This document shows, piece after piece, positions 7,639 to 15,575 of a stretch of 64,000 bases of DNA. Source of the stretch: VRUE01 sp963702575 (lineage in GTDB: Bacteria > Actinomycetota > Thermoleophilia > Solirubrobacterales > 70-9). Within the stretch, counting starts at the first letter, position 1. Every line of letters starts with the position of its first letter. Made by a program: the position numbers and the translations under genes. The stretch lies in the NCBI GenBank assembly GCA_963702575.1, contig CAVPCU010000006.1, positions 248,001 through 312,000 of the forward strand, written 5' to 3'. The notes beneath the pieces were generated by a model. That model did not search any database and was not told where the DNA came from. It saw only the letters and a list, made by a program, of their open reading frames with translations.

Positions 7639-9226
7639 CGGCGCCGGTCGTCGCGGCGTCCTCCGCCGCGTACTCCGCGAGCAGCTCCCGCTCGCGGCGG
7701 GCGTCGGGGAAGAAGAAGAAGACGAGCGCCGCGCCCAGCGCGATCGCGACGATGCCAGCGGTGTAGGCCCAGGAGTCCCCCTGCAGGAAGGAGGTCTTCG
7801 CGGCTGCGGTGATCGAGGATGCGTAGGCGGGGTACTGCGAGGCGAGGTCGGCGGCGCTGGAGAAGGACTTGGTCAGCTCGGCTTCGACGTTGGCGGTCAC
7901 GTTGTGGGGCGAGGCGGCGACCGCTTCGGTGGCCGCCGCGGCGTAGCCGGCGGTCAGCAGCGCCCCGAGGATCGACTGCATGATCGCCCCGCCGAGGTCA
8001 CGCTGGAGGTCGGCCGTGGCCGAGGCCATCCCAGCGCGGCGCACCGGCACCGAGCCGGTCAGCGAGCGCGAGGCCGGGGTTCCGGCGAGGCCGACGCCGA
8101 CGCCGATGAAGGCGTATCCCAGGCCGACCTTCCAGTAGGGGATGTGGTCCTTCCAGAGGAGCAGCATGGTGAGGAAGCCGAGCAGGCAGAAGGCGTAGCC
8201 GAGCAGGAGGGTGAAGCGGGCTCCCCGGGCCTCGACCAGCTTCGCCGAGCGCGGGGCGACGACGACCATGAGGGCGGCGGCGGGCAGGATCGCGAGGCCG
8301 GCGTCGAGGGTCGAGTACCCGAGCACGTTCTGGAGGAACTGCTGGCCGACGAACATCGCCGCCATCAGCGAGCCGAAGACGATGATCCCGGCGCAGGCGG
8401 CGACCCAGAAGACGCGCCGCCCGGCCACGTCGAGGTCGTACAGCGGCGCCGCGAGTCGGCGCTGGCGCAGGACGAACGCCGCCGCGGTGGCCAGGGCGAT
8501 GAGGCCCAGGGCGGCCGCCGCCACCCTCGCGTCCGGCACTGGGGCCAGGTTGATCGCCAGCACCAGCGCCGCCACCATCGCGATCGAGAGCAGCCCGCTC
8601 GGGTTGTCCACGGTGTCGGTCGACTCGTTGACGTGGGCCGGGATGAAGCGCAGCGCCAGGTAGAGGGCGACGCCGGCCAGCGGCAGGGTGACGAAGAAGA
8701 CCGAGCTCCAGGCGAACTTGGTCAGCAGGGCTCCGGATATCAACGGGCCGAGCGCGGCGATCCCGCCGCCGAGCGCCGACCAGAGCGCGATCGCCCGCGT
8801 TCGCGCCGGCCCGGCCCACAGCGCGGTGATCAGCGCCAGCGTGGTCGGAAACGCCATCCCGGCGGCGAGGCCGCCCAGCAGGCGGGCGGCGAAGAGCACC
8901 CCGATCGAGGGCGCGAACCCGGCGAGCAGCGAGGCGGGCACCGCCAGCCCGGTGCCGAGGACGAGCATCATCTTGCGCCCGTGGCGGTCGCCCAAAGCCC
9001 CCAGGTAGAGGACAGAGGCGGCGAGCCCGAGCGAGTAGGCCACCGCGATCAGGTCGAGCCCGGTCTGGCCGGCGTCGAAGGCCTTGCCGATGTCCGGCAG
9101 GGCGACGTTGGCGACGGCGAGGTTGAGGTTGGCGACGGCCGCGACCAGGATCAGCGCAGCGAGGACCCGCCCGGCCTGCTCGGGCGACTTAGACGCGGCT
9201 GCGCTCGGCTGTGTCTCGGCAGGCAC
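7610..9226 (-). CDS. MFS transporter, DHA2/EmrB-QacA family
   Basis: A second 538-residue 14-TM-type exporter. It has LAVANVALPDIGKAF (family motif LxVxNVALP), the motif-A loop LGDRHGRKMMLVLG, and an extracytoplasmic loop near residues 440-485 (SPHNVTANVEAELT) before the last helix. It ends in a short charged tail (RRERELLAEYAAED). Probably a proton-coupled exporter of hydrophobic compounds. It differs clearly from the exporter at 5306-6922, so the two are not a recent duplication. It converges on and overlaps the channel gene by 29 bp. Confidence 0.92.
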   Translation of the reverse strand: MPAETQPSAAASKSPEQAGRVLAALILVAAVANLNLAVANVALPDIGKAFDAGQTGLDLIAVAYSLGLAASVLYLGALGDRHGRKMMLVLGTGLAVPASLLAGFAPSIGVLFAARLLGGLAAGMAFPTTLALITALWAGPARTRAIALWSALGGGIAALGPLISGALLTKFAWSSVFFVTLPLAGVALYLALRFIPAHVNESTDTVDNPSGLLSIAMVAALVLAINLAPVPDARVAAAALGLIALATAAAFVLRQRRLAAPLYDLDVAGRRVFWVAACAGIIVFGSLMAAMFVGQQFLQNVLGYSTLDAGLAILPAAALMVVVAPRSAKLVEARGARFTLLLGYAFCLLGFLTMLLLWKDHIPYWKVGLGYAFIGVGVGLAGTPASRSLTGSVPVRRAGMASATADLQRDLGGAIMQSILGALLTAGYAAAATEAVAASPHNVTANVEAELTKSFSSAADLASQYPAYASSITAAAKTSFLQGDSWAYTAGIVAIALGAALVFFFFPDARRERELLAEYAAEDAATTGAVSPAAAARG

Positions 9227-9271
9227 CGCGACGGATCATCGCCCCTGCCCCGGCGGTGCGTCAAATGCGGA

Positions 9272-9694
9272 TCAGCGGATCAGCCGCACCTTGGCCTTGG
9301 TTTTGGCCTTCGCCCATTCGCCGTCGGTTGTGAGTACCGGGACTCCGAGGCGCTCCGCGAGAACCAGACCGGCTCGATCTGCAAGGGAGAGGCCCTGAGC
9401 TTTGGTAGCCGGTCGCAGCCGGGCGATTTCGATGCAGTCGTCGTCGGTGATCGGCTCGACCGAGACGACCTTCCCGACAAGCTCCGCACCTCGCATCTCC
9501 GCCGCCGCGACGCCCGGGTCCTCGCCTCGCTCCGCGAGCTTCGACAGGACCTCGGCCCAACTCGCCACGCTGATCGCGGCGCCGCCTTTCATCGCCTCCC
9601 GAACGGCGGACGCTCCATCCTCGTCGTTCAGATGGGCCAGTAGCGCCGACGCGTCGAGGACGGTCGCCGGCGCTTCGGCCTCAGCCTCGGCCAA
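9272..9694 (-). CDS. PIN-domain ribonuclease, VapC-like toxin
   Basis: A PIN-domain protein of about 140 residues. The acidic active-site residues are in VLDASALLAHL, SWAEVLSKL, LSLADRAGLVLA and VLTTDGEWA, in the normal order. The proposed start is TTG 9694, which overlaps the end of the small antitoxin-like gene (stop at 9681) by 14 bases. No ATG or GTG lies near the expected N terminus, and a longer in-frame start at 9763 would add residues outside the domain. Expected activity is Mg-dependent RNA cleavage, restrained by the co-expressed upstream partner. Confidence 0.8.
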   Translation of the reverse strand: MAEAEAEAPATVLDASALLAHLNDEDGASAVREAMKGGAAISVASWAEVLSKLAERGEDPGVAAAEMRGAELVGKVVSVEPITDDDCIEIARLRPATKAQGLSLADRAGLVLAERLGVPVLTTDGEWAKAKTKAKVRLIR

Positions 9695-9866
9695 GGCGGC
9701 GACGCTCGGCCTGTTCCTCGGCACGCACTTCCGCGCGCCGATCTGCGACCAACTCGTCGGCAAGGCTGACGCCCGGTGCCAGGTGCGCGAACATGCCGCT
9801 CGTCCGCTCTATCGCCGCAGCGCGTCGCTCGGCCGCCGACTGCTCAGCTTTCGTTGCATGGGCCAC
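9681..9866 (-). CDS. VapB-like antitoxin, 61 aa
   Basis: A 61-residue, strongly charged protein beginning MAHATKAEQSAAERRAAAIE and ending in Arg/Glu-rich sequence (EEQAERRRLGRG). It directly precedes and overlaps the PIN-toxin gene, the standard antitoxin-first order. No ribbon-helix-helix or AbrB motif is clear, so the DNA-binding type cannot be named. The helical charged tail would suit wrapping the toxin active site. Confidence 0.72.
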   Translation of the reverse strand: MAHATKAEQSAAERRAAAIERTSGMFAHLAPGVSLADELVADRRAEVRAEEQAERRRLGRG

Positions 9867-10023
9867 GTTTCACATGGTACCTCTCTCGGGCGATGTCTTC
9901 CCCGCTGAGTTCGAGGGCCTATACGTTGCCCAGGAGGTCTGACTGAGCAATCTCTCCTAAATTGGAAACCAACAAAAACGGTGATCGGGGGTAGATCAAG
10001 GTCTCCGTCAAACCCGGCCTGGC

Positions 10024-10650
10024 TCACTCGGCGGCCAGGGAGTCGGGCAGCGGCGCCGCGCGAACCGCCGCCTTGGACTTGGGCGGGCCATCTTCGATGC
10101 GGTCGAAGCTGAGTCGAACGCGAATCCTGGCGGCCGTCCAATCGACGTTACGCCAGCGCAGCGCCAGCAACTCCCCTTGCCGAAGCCCGGCCTTCATCGC
10201 CGTTGCGTAGAGCGCCCGATCCGTAGAGCCGTAGGTGGAGTCGAGATCGACGGCGCGCAACAGCGCGTCCAACTCCTCAGGCTGTAGGTATGCGATCTCG
10301 CTTTGGGCCGTCACTTCGGGGGCTTCGACGTTGACGCAGGGACTCTCGGAAAGCCAGCCCTGCGTCACCGCATAATCGAGAATCTGTGAGAGAGGCTTAT
10401 AGGCGTTGACGATGGTGCTCTCAGCCTTCCCGGCGGCCGTCAGATCGGCCAGCATCCGCTCGATGTCGGCGGGCGCGATGTCGGCCACCGGCGTTTCTGC
10501 GAAGCGGGGGAGTAGGTGCGCCCGAATGGATGCGCGGTAGGTGCGCGCGGTGGACTGGCGCAGCGGGCGCTTGGCCCGCGTGGTGAAGTGCGCGAGCGCG
10601 CGTTCGGTCGCGGTGGCGAAGGTGATCCGATCCGGGCGGGCGCTCGACAC
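10024..10650 (-). pseudogene. Tyrosine recombinase (phage integrase), N-terminal part only
   Basis: Encodes 208 residues from a GTG at 10650. A SAM-like core-binding domain (TARTYRASIRAHLLPRFAET...) is followed by the start of the catalytic domain, with the first catalytic Arg in AGLRQGELLALRWRNVD. It stops at PLPDSLAAE, before the HxxR, second His and Tyr motifs, so it cannot be active alone. The missing type of sequence lies next door on the opposite strand (10638-10885), head-to-head with this fragment. This marks the left side of an accessory island. Confidence 0.82.
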
Positions 10651-10885
10651 GTCCTACATGCGGCGGTTGCTCCCCAAGCTGGCCGCGGCGGCGAAGCTGG
10701 ACAAGCCGGTGTCGCCGCATCTGCTCCGCCACACGCGAGCGCGCGAGTGGTCAGATGCGGGCTTCCCGGTCGCGGACATTCAGCACGCGCTCGGACACAA
10801 GAACCTCGCCACTACCTCGATCTACCTCGCGCGACTCGCCCCGGCCGGAATGGGCGCCGGGCAGAACGGCCGCCGGTCTAACTGA
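10638..10885 (+). pseudogene. Tyrosine recombinase, C-terminal catalytic part only
   Basis: In the plus frame, from roughly 10638, the sequence reads ALDTSYMRRLLPKLAAAAK followed by SPHLLRHTRAREW (the HxxR box), HALGHKNLATTSIYL (the second His and the nucleophilic Tyr) and ends at a TAA-type stop near 10885. That is the normal end of a phage-type integrase, with no N-terminal domain before it. Its orientation is opposite to the adjacent N-terminal half, so one gene appears to have been inverted internally, with about 30 codons lost; two unrelated remnants are the alternative. Confidence 0.75.
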
Positions 10886-10912
10886 CCAGCGGCCCTAGCG
10901 CGCGGCGACGCC

Positions 10913-10947
10913 CGGCTCCCCCAGACGACAAGCGGCCAGGGGAGCCG
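10913..10947 (-). terminator. Strong GC hairpin downstream of the micro-ORF
   Basis: The arms CGGCTCCCC (10913-10921) and GGGGAGCCG (10939-10947) are perfectly complementary. Placed just after the tiny minus-strand reading frame at 10965-11024, the hairpin would suit an end of transcription. There is no strong T run, so the call is tentative. Confidence 0.5.
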
Positions 10948-10964
10948 GATACTGATTGCCGGAA

Positions 10965-11024
10965 TCAGCCAGCCTTCGTAATGGCGAGCATCGGCACGGC
11001 GGACTCAGTGGATACGACCTTCAT
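10965..11024 (-). CDS. Possible 19-residue micro-ORF (leader or bioactive peptide)
   Basis: On the minus strand an ATG at 11024 opens a 19-codon frame, MKVVSTESAVPMLAITKAG, ending with TGA. It is preceded by AAGGGAGGTGA, an almost perfect anti-16S Shine-Dalgarno with a 7-base spacer, among the strongest in the window. It is followed by a small AATCAG/CTGATT hairpin that overlaps its end and a larger hairpin at 10913-10947. The peptide is not a hydrophobic type I toxin, and no family is recognised. It could be a leader peptide, a peptide precursor or chance, but the ribosome-binding site argues against chance. Confidence 0.4.
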   Translation of the reverse strand: MKVVSTESAVPMLAITKAG

Positions 11025-11169
11025 GTTCTCACCTCCCTTCGACCTTTGCTAAGAAAATCCAGACTAAGGGGCCGAATGAGGAAGATTTGGGAACCTGATC
11101 GGTTCGACTCGGGAAACCAGTTAGACTCCCGCGGCACTCGGCAAGCCCAAAGCAGTCGGAGGGAGTCGC

Positions 11170-11784
11170 GTGGCAGCAGAAATCTGGACCGGACTCAGAT
11201 CGCAGACGGCACATTTGCGACGCCTCGCAGTCGCGTTTGCGACCGAGCTTCGGCTGAAGGTCGTTATCGAACTCTACGGGCGGGAAATGGGCGCTCAGCA
11301 GTTCCGCACGGAGTTCGCCCCTGGGGAGACTTCTGGACGGGTCGATTACGCCTTCCGGGAGCTGGCTAGACACGGCTGGCTGAGGCACATCCGCAGCGAG
11401 GGTCCGGGCGGCCAGCACCGCGGCTCGGAAGAGCACTTCTACAGGTCTACTGCCCTTCCGTTCATCGACATGGAGACCTGGGCGCTGTTGCCCTACTCCG
11501 TTCGCGTCGCCTTTAGCTGGAACACCCTCACGCAGGCGGCCGAACACTTGCGCGCGGCGATGGAAGCCGAACCGTTCGGCCGCCCTGATCGAGACCTTAG
11601 CGTTACGTCGCTGCTCCTCGACGCGGAGGGTTGGGAGCGAGTGACGGAAGCGCTCGCCGAGGAGTTCGCCCGCAAGTACGAGGAGCAGGAGGACGCCAGG
11701 CGTCGTCTCGCGCGCTCCAAGGAGTCGCCCATCAAGGTCCACAGCATTCTGTTTTCGTTCGAGATGGCGGGCGGGTCGGGCAGG
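11170..11784 (+). pseudogene. Tandem winged-helix-like protein, 5' part, split by the IS21 element
   Basis: 205 codons from GTG 11170 (GGAGGGAG just upstream). The N-terminal half looks like a winged-helix DNA-binding domain (VVIELYGREMGAQQF, then VDYAFRELARHGWLRHI). A family-specific region follows, with EHFYRSTALPF, WALLPYSVRVAFSWNT and SVTSLLLDAEGW. In the present sequence the frame runs on into the IS for 41 junk codons. If the IS and one copy of its target duplication are removed, the frame joins exactly to the gene at 14423-15049. That half is a paralogous second domain, so the intact protein was about 413 residues. Role unknown; a transcription regulator is the best guess. Confidence 0.8.
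11779..11784. repeat. Target-site duplication, left copy (GGCAGG)
   Basis: The six bases GGCAGG directly precede the left end of the IS21 element and recur directly after its right end at 14417-14422. IS21-family transposases usually make duplications of 4-8 bp. The reading frame of the interrupted gene is kept when one copy is removed. Confidence 0.85.
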
Positions 11785-11790
11785 TGTCAA

Positions 11791-11880
11791 CGGCCATCGG
11801 TTTCTCCCCAGCGGCGGCCATCCAACCTCCCCGCTGACGGCCACGTTTATTCCCCACCGGCGGCCATCGGTTCTCCCCGC
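11791..11880. repeat. IS21 left-end terminal repeats
   Basis: Four copies of a CGGCCA-N8-TCCCC unit begin at 11791, 11815, 11838 and 11861, a period of 23-24 bp. Such multiple terminal repeats are transposase-binding sites in IS21-family elements. Confidence 0.8.
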
Positions 11881-11954
11881 TTGAGCCCTTCTCTCGCAGC
11901 GGCGTAGCGGAGGCCGTAGGCCGTAGCGCAGCTGCTGCGAGCGGAGCTCTTGCG

Positions 11955-12737
11955 TCAGCTCAGCGGCACCACCCCCTTACCCTCGGTCGCCTGGGTGAGC
12001 CGGTAGCTATCGGCCCCCTCGGTGACGATGACGTGCGCGTGGTGAAGCAGCCGGTCGACGGTTGCCGCGGCGAGGGTACGCGGCATCAGCTCGTCGAAGC
12101 CCGAGGGGTGCAGGTTGGAGGTGATCGCCAGGGAGCGCTTCTCATAGGCGGCGTCGACGACGCGAAAGAGCGCCTCGGCGGCCTCCTCGGAGACCGGGAC
12201 CATGCCGACGTCGTCGATCACGATCAGATCGGTGCGGATCAGCTTGCCGATCGCCTTGGCGACCGAGCCGTCGGCGCGGTGGCCGCGCAGGAGCGTCTCG
12301 AGGCTCTCCAGCGTGTGCCAGGCGACGGTCTTGCCCTTCTCGATCGCCAGGTGCCCGAGCGCCTCCACGAAATGGCTCTTGCCGGTCCCGCTCGGCCCGC
12401 AGACACACAGCACCTCCGAGCGCTCCACCCACTCCAGGGTTCGCAGCGCCTGCTGGGTCGCGGCGGGGATCGAGGAGGCCTCCTCTTCCCAGGCCTCGAA
12501 GGTCTTGCCGGCGGGAAGGCCCGAGCGCTTGCGGCGGGTGCGGATCGCCGCCTCCGAGCGCCCGGCAGCCTCGGCCTCCATCAAGACGCGCAGGATCTCC
12601 AGCGGCTCCCAGCGCTGGGAGGCGGCGGTGGCGATCACCTCCGGCGCGGCCTTGCGCACGTGCGGCAGGCGCAGGGTGCGCAGGAGCTTCTCCATCTCGA
12701 CCGGCAGGGGCGGGGCCTTGGGCGTCTCGACACTCAT
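11955..12737 (-). CDS. istB: IS21-family helper ATPase IstB
   Basis: A 260-residue AAA+ ATPase of DnaA/DnaC-like type. Walker A is GPSGTGKSHF, Walker B is LIVIDDVGM, and sensor-like residues lie in SLAITSNLHPSGFDELM. IstB oligomerises on target DNA and licenses insertion by IstA. The ATG at 12737 overlaps the istA stop (ATGA), the normal translational coupling. Length and motifs are complete, so the gene looks functional. Confidence 0.94.
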   Translation of the reverse strand: MSVETPKAPPLPVEMEKLLRTLRLPHVRKAAPEVIATAASQRWEPLEILRVLMEAEAAGRSEAAIRTRRKRSGLPAGKTFEAWEEEASSIPAATQQALRTLEWVERSEVLCVCGPSGTGKSHFVEALGHLAIEKGKTVAWHTLESLETLLRGHRADGSVAKAIGKLIRTDLIVIDDVGMVPVSEEAAEALFRVVDAAYEKRSLAITSNLHPSGFDELMPRTLAAATVDRLLHHAHVIVTEGADSYRLTQATEGKGVVPLS

Positions 12738-14227
12738 TTCCCGAACCCCTCCCAGGCCGCGGTGGAGCCCTGCAGGGTGGCGGCCTCGGTGCGACGGCGC
12801 GGGAACTCGATCACCTCGGCGCTCTCGCGGTGGGCGAGGATCGAGGCGAGGTCGCCGTCGCCGAAGCGCTCGACGTCGGCTGCGGCCTCCAGGGCGGCAT
12901 CGACCTCCCCGGCGCCGTGCATCTTCGCCAGGTCGACCGCCTCGGCCATCTTGCGCCGCACCCTGGTGGCGCCGACCGAGGCGGCCCGCGTCAGCCACTT
13001 GCAGGCCCCGGGCCCGATCGCAAGGAAGGCCGCCTCCTCGGCGCCGGCTGCGCGGGGACGGCGCCCCAGGGCGCCTGGCGGGCGGGGCGGGTAGTGCTCC
13101 TCGGAGATCCGCGGGCTCCCCGGCGTGGTCAGCTCGTGGCGGGCGACCTCGCGTGGGCCGTGGGCGCCGTCGGCGTGCACGACGACGAGGCGGCCGTCGT
13201 GGGCCCTGGCCCAGACGCGCTCTCCGACCAGCTCGTGGGGGACCGAGTAGATCGCCCTTCCCACTGAGATCGTCGACTCCTTGGAGACCTTTCGCGTCTC
13301 CCCGAAGCAGATGGTGTGCGGGGCATCGGGCAGTGGGTGCAGGCGACCTCGCTCCTCACGCAGCATCTCCGCCGGGACGCGACCGGTGACCCGGTGCTCG
13401 CGGCCGTTGACCTGCTCGCAGAAGGACTCACAGGCCGCCTCCAGCTCGGCGAAGCTCGCGTATCCGGGCCGCAGGTTGTGGTCGGTCGGCACCAGGTCGG
13501 CCTTGGCGACCCGCACGGTCGCCTCCGAGCCTCCCTTGGACTCCGGGTCCGCCGGCACGCAGGTGGCGACGCTCAGCCCGTAGTGGCGCGAGGCGGCGAC
13601 GATCTGCGGGTTGCGCACGGCGATCCCGCAGACGTGGCTGGTGGTGACGGTCTTCTCGTTGTCGGTCAAGGCGTAGGTGGGAGAGCCGCCAAAAGCCCGC
13701 AGGGCCCGGTCGAGCGCCATAACGACCGAGGGCAGGGTGCGGTCGGCGAGCGGCAGGACGACGCGAAAGCGCGACCAGGCGAGCCAGGCGCAAAACAGCG
13801 AGGTCGGCCTGCCGTCGATGGCGGGGCCGTCGCCGTAGTCCCACTGCATCCACAGGCCGGGCTCGGTGACCCAGGGCGCCAGCACGCGCCTGTGCCCGGC
13901 CTCATAGGCGGCCTTGACGCGGGCCACCGCCCGCCTTGTCGTGCGCGGCGAGCCCTCATAGCCCATCGCCTCGAGCCGCTCGTGCACCTTGTCGGCGCGA
14001 ACCTTTCCCTGAGAGCGCTCGACAAGCTCGGCGATCTTGCCCTCGTAGTCGACAGTGCGCGGGCAGGGTCGCTGTCTTCGTCCCCAATCGCCGCCCGCGG
14101 CTTCCCGCTCTTCCACGTAATAGGCGACCGTCTTGTGATCGCAGCCGGCCAGCTCCGCCGCTCCTCGCAACGTGCCGACCAGGTCATATGCCTCAAGAAT
14201 CTCCATCACTTCCTCCGCTTTCTTCAA
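12734..14227 (-). CDS. istA: IS21-family transposase IstA (DDE)
   Basis: An approximately 497-residue transposase with an N-terminal helix-turn-helix (LRGAAELAGCDHKTVAYYV) and a retroviral-type DDE catalytic core: Asp in MQWDYGDG, Asp in ALTDNEK and Glu in KGGSEATV. A C-terminal region with the Mu-type beta-barrel (VGRAIYSVPHELVGERV) follows. The start proposed is TTG 14227, with GAGGAGG 8 bases upstream; ATG 14206 with GGAGGA upstream is an alternative. The frame is open further up to 14344, but that part reads through the terminal repeats. It cuts and joins the IS ends together with IstB. Confidence 0.93.
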   Translation of the reverse strand: MKKAEEVMEILEAYDLVGTLRGAAELAGCDHKTVAYYVEEREAAGGDWGRRQRPCPRTVDYEGKIAELVERSQGKVRADKVHERLEAMGYEGSPRTTRRAVARVKAAYEAGHRRVLAPWVTEPGLWMQWDYGDGPAIDGRPTSLFCAWLAWSRFRVVLPLADRTLPSVVMALDRALRAFGGSPTYALTDNEKTVTTSHVCGIAVRNPQIVAASRHYGLSVATCVPADPESKGGSEATVRVAKADLVPTDHNLRPGYASFAELEAACESFCEQVNGREHRVTGRVPAEMLREERGRLHPLPDAPHTICFGETRKVSKESTISVGRAIYSVPHELVGERVWARAHDGRLVVVHADGAHGPREVARHELTTPGSPRISEEHYPPRPPGALGRRPRAAGAEEAAFLAIGPGACKWLTRAASVGATRVRRKMAEAVDLAKMHGAGEVDAALEAAADVERFGDGDLASILAHRESAEVIEFPRRRTEAATLQGSTAAWEGFGK

Positions 14228-14321
14228 TCCGACGCCTCCTCGTCTGCTTGCCGAAGGGGCGAGCCGTAGCGAGGCGGGCGGTCGGCACCGGCCGTCTCGG
14301 CCGGCGGTTTTCAGTCGTCGG

Positions 14322-14416
14322 TGGGGAGATCCGATGGCCGCCACTGGGGAGGTTTGGTGACCGCCAGCGGGGAGTTCCGGTGGCCGCCTATGGGGAGATT
14401 CTCATGGCCGCCGTCA
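14322..14416. repeat. IS21 right-end terminal repeats
   Basis: Four units of GGGGAG-N8/9-TGGCCGCC (reverse complement of the left-end unit), spaced by about 23-24 bp, end at the right boundary 14416. They mirror the left-end array and support the element's boundaries. Confidence 0.8.
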
Positions 14417-14422
14417 GGCAGG
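14417..14422. repeat. Target-site duplication, right copy (GGCAGG)
   Basis: Second copy of the GGCAGG duplication, directly after the right end of the IS. The interrupted reading frame resumes with the next base, 14423. Confidence 0.85.
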
Positions 14423-15049
14423 ATCGGCCCCAGCCTGATCGAACAGGACGAGCCGCTGGTTCCATTCCCCACGCGCCTCTCCAAAGTCTTCGAGGACGAG
14501 GTGTGCATCCAGATCATCGAAGAGGCGAACATGTGCGGCGAGGTCAGCGCCCCGTCTTTCTACGCCAAGTACGGCGTCGACACCGTCGATGGAATCCGCC
14601 GTCGAATCAAGATGCTCGCGGAAATCGGTTGGCTTGCAGAGGTCGATAAGAGGACCGTGGGCAAACGGCGCGGACCCCGCGAGCACTTCTACCGAGCGAG
14701 CGGCCCGGCGATCCTCAAGGAGACCGGGCCGTGGGCGAACGTTCCGGATTCGCTCAGAGCAACGACCGGCTGGAACACTTTTGAGCGACTGACCAAGCAG
14801 ATCAAAGCCGCGATGGTGGCGGGCACCTTTGACGGACGAGTTAACCGCTGTCTCGCTTGGTCGATTCTCAGCTTGGATCAACGGGGATTGAAAAGGGAGG
14901 TCGCGGGCAGGAGTGCGTTGCGCGCCCTTGCCCTTGAAGAGGAGGCGCGGGCAAAGGTCCGCATGAAGGTCTCGGGCGAGAAGGCAGTGAAAATGGCCAT
15001 CGCTTTCGGAGTATTCGAGCCACCGATGGACGTAATCAAGCGGCAATAG
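14423..15049 (+). pseudogene. Tandem winged-helix-like protein, 3' part, split by the IS21 element
   Basis: 208 codons in the frame that continues the 5' part across the IS. The sequence repeats the domain plan of the first half: a winged-helix-like segment (VCIQIIEEANMCGE..., IRRRIKMLAEIGWLAEV), then REHFYRASGPAIL, WANVPDSLRATTGWNT and AWSILSLDQRGL. These match EHFYRSTALPF, WALLPYSVRVAFSWNT and SVTSLLLDAEGW in the other half. Translation could in principle start inside the IS end, which would yield only the second domain. The intact gene would encode two tandem copies of the same uncharacterised domain. Confidence 0.8.
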
Positions 15050-15197
15050 GACAGGTTTACATTGGTCAGCAGACGTGAAATCAGCGCCGCTGGACCATAG
15101 GGTTAGTGACGGCTGGGGCTGCCGTGTTCGTACTTGGACCGTTCGCCTCCGAGCGGGCAGGGCCGGACTGGTGTCCTTGCCTCCCTAATAAACAGGG

Positions 15198-15230
15198 GGC
15201 CGGGCGGGTCTGCTTGCCCGTCCGGCCTTT
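15198..15230 (+). terminator. Rho-independent-type terminator
   Basis: GGCCGGGCGGG and CCCGTCCGGCC form a long GC stem with a short TCTGCTTG loop, followed by TTT. It ends the transcript of the split regulator gene or a short transcript in the 15050-15230 stretch, where no coding frame is convincing. Confidence 0.65.
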
Positions 15231-15273
15231 GCTTCTCCCGGACTCACATCTGAGCACCGACGCTAAAAGGCAA

Positions 15274-15504
15274 ATGGAGCGAAAGATTCACCTCAGCCGC
15301 GCCGCGTTGGAGCGGGCTAAGCAGATAATCCGGATCAAGGGCACTCTCTCGGCGTCAGACGTTCACGCGATCTTGACGGCGGACGGCGTTGATTGTCCGC
15401 CGGTAGATGTTCTCGAAAAGCGCATGGAGGAATGGAGGCGGACAGGTATTTACGACCAGCTCCGCGAGGAAACGCGACGGGCTATGCCGCCGGACGAAAA
15501 TTGA
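15274..15504 (+). CDS. Small hypothetical protein, 76 aa
   Basis: From ATG 15274 (AAAAGG just upstream) the frame encodes MERKIHLSRAALERAKQIIR, then KGTLSASDVHAILTADGVDC and a charged helical tail. It is predicted all-helical and could be a small DNA- or protein-binding helical bundle. It follows a strong terminator, so it has its own promoter if expressed. Lower GC than the flanking core genes fits the accessory island. No family is recognised. Confidence 0.5.
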   Translation: MERKIHLSRAALERAKQIIRIKGTLSASDVHAILTADGVDCPPVDVLEKRMEEWRRTGIYDQLREETRRAMPPDEN

Positions 15505-15575
15505 GGGCAGCGGTTGCTCGCCATCTAGACGCAGTCGGCGTGAATCAGCTTCGCGCGCCGCCGGATGACGACTGC

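Larger units (their letters stand above)
11785..14416. mobile_element. IS21-family insertion sequence, 2,632 bp, complete
   Basis: The element carries istA and istB on the minus strand with the family's ATGA overlap. Its ends are imperfect 25-bp inverted repeats (18 of 25 identical). The left end starts TGTCAACGGCCATCGG; the right end, read inward, starts TGACGGCGGCCATGAG. Both continue into several internal repeats of the form GGCGGCCA-N-CTCCCC, a known IS21 trait. A GGCAGG duplication flanks it. Both open reading frames are intact, so the copy may still be able to move. It interrupts the two-domain winged-helix-like gene. Confidence 0.93.

Noticed and set aside
11791..11880. The regularly spaced 23-24 bp repeats as a possible CRISPR array
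   Set aside because: They lie at the ends of the IS21 element, are mirrored at the other end, and have spacers too short for CRISPR.
11785..11907. C-terminal 41 codons of the 11170 frame (Pro/Ser-rich)
   Set aside because: They are translation of IS21 terminal repeats, not part of the original protein.
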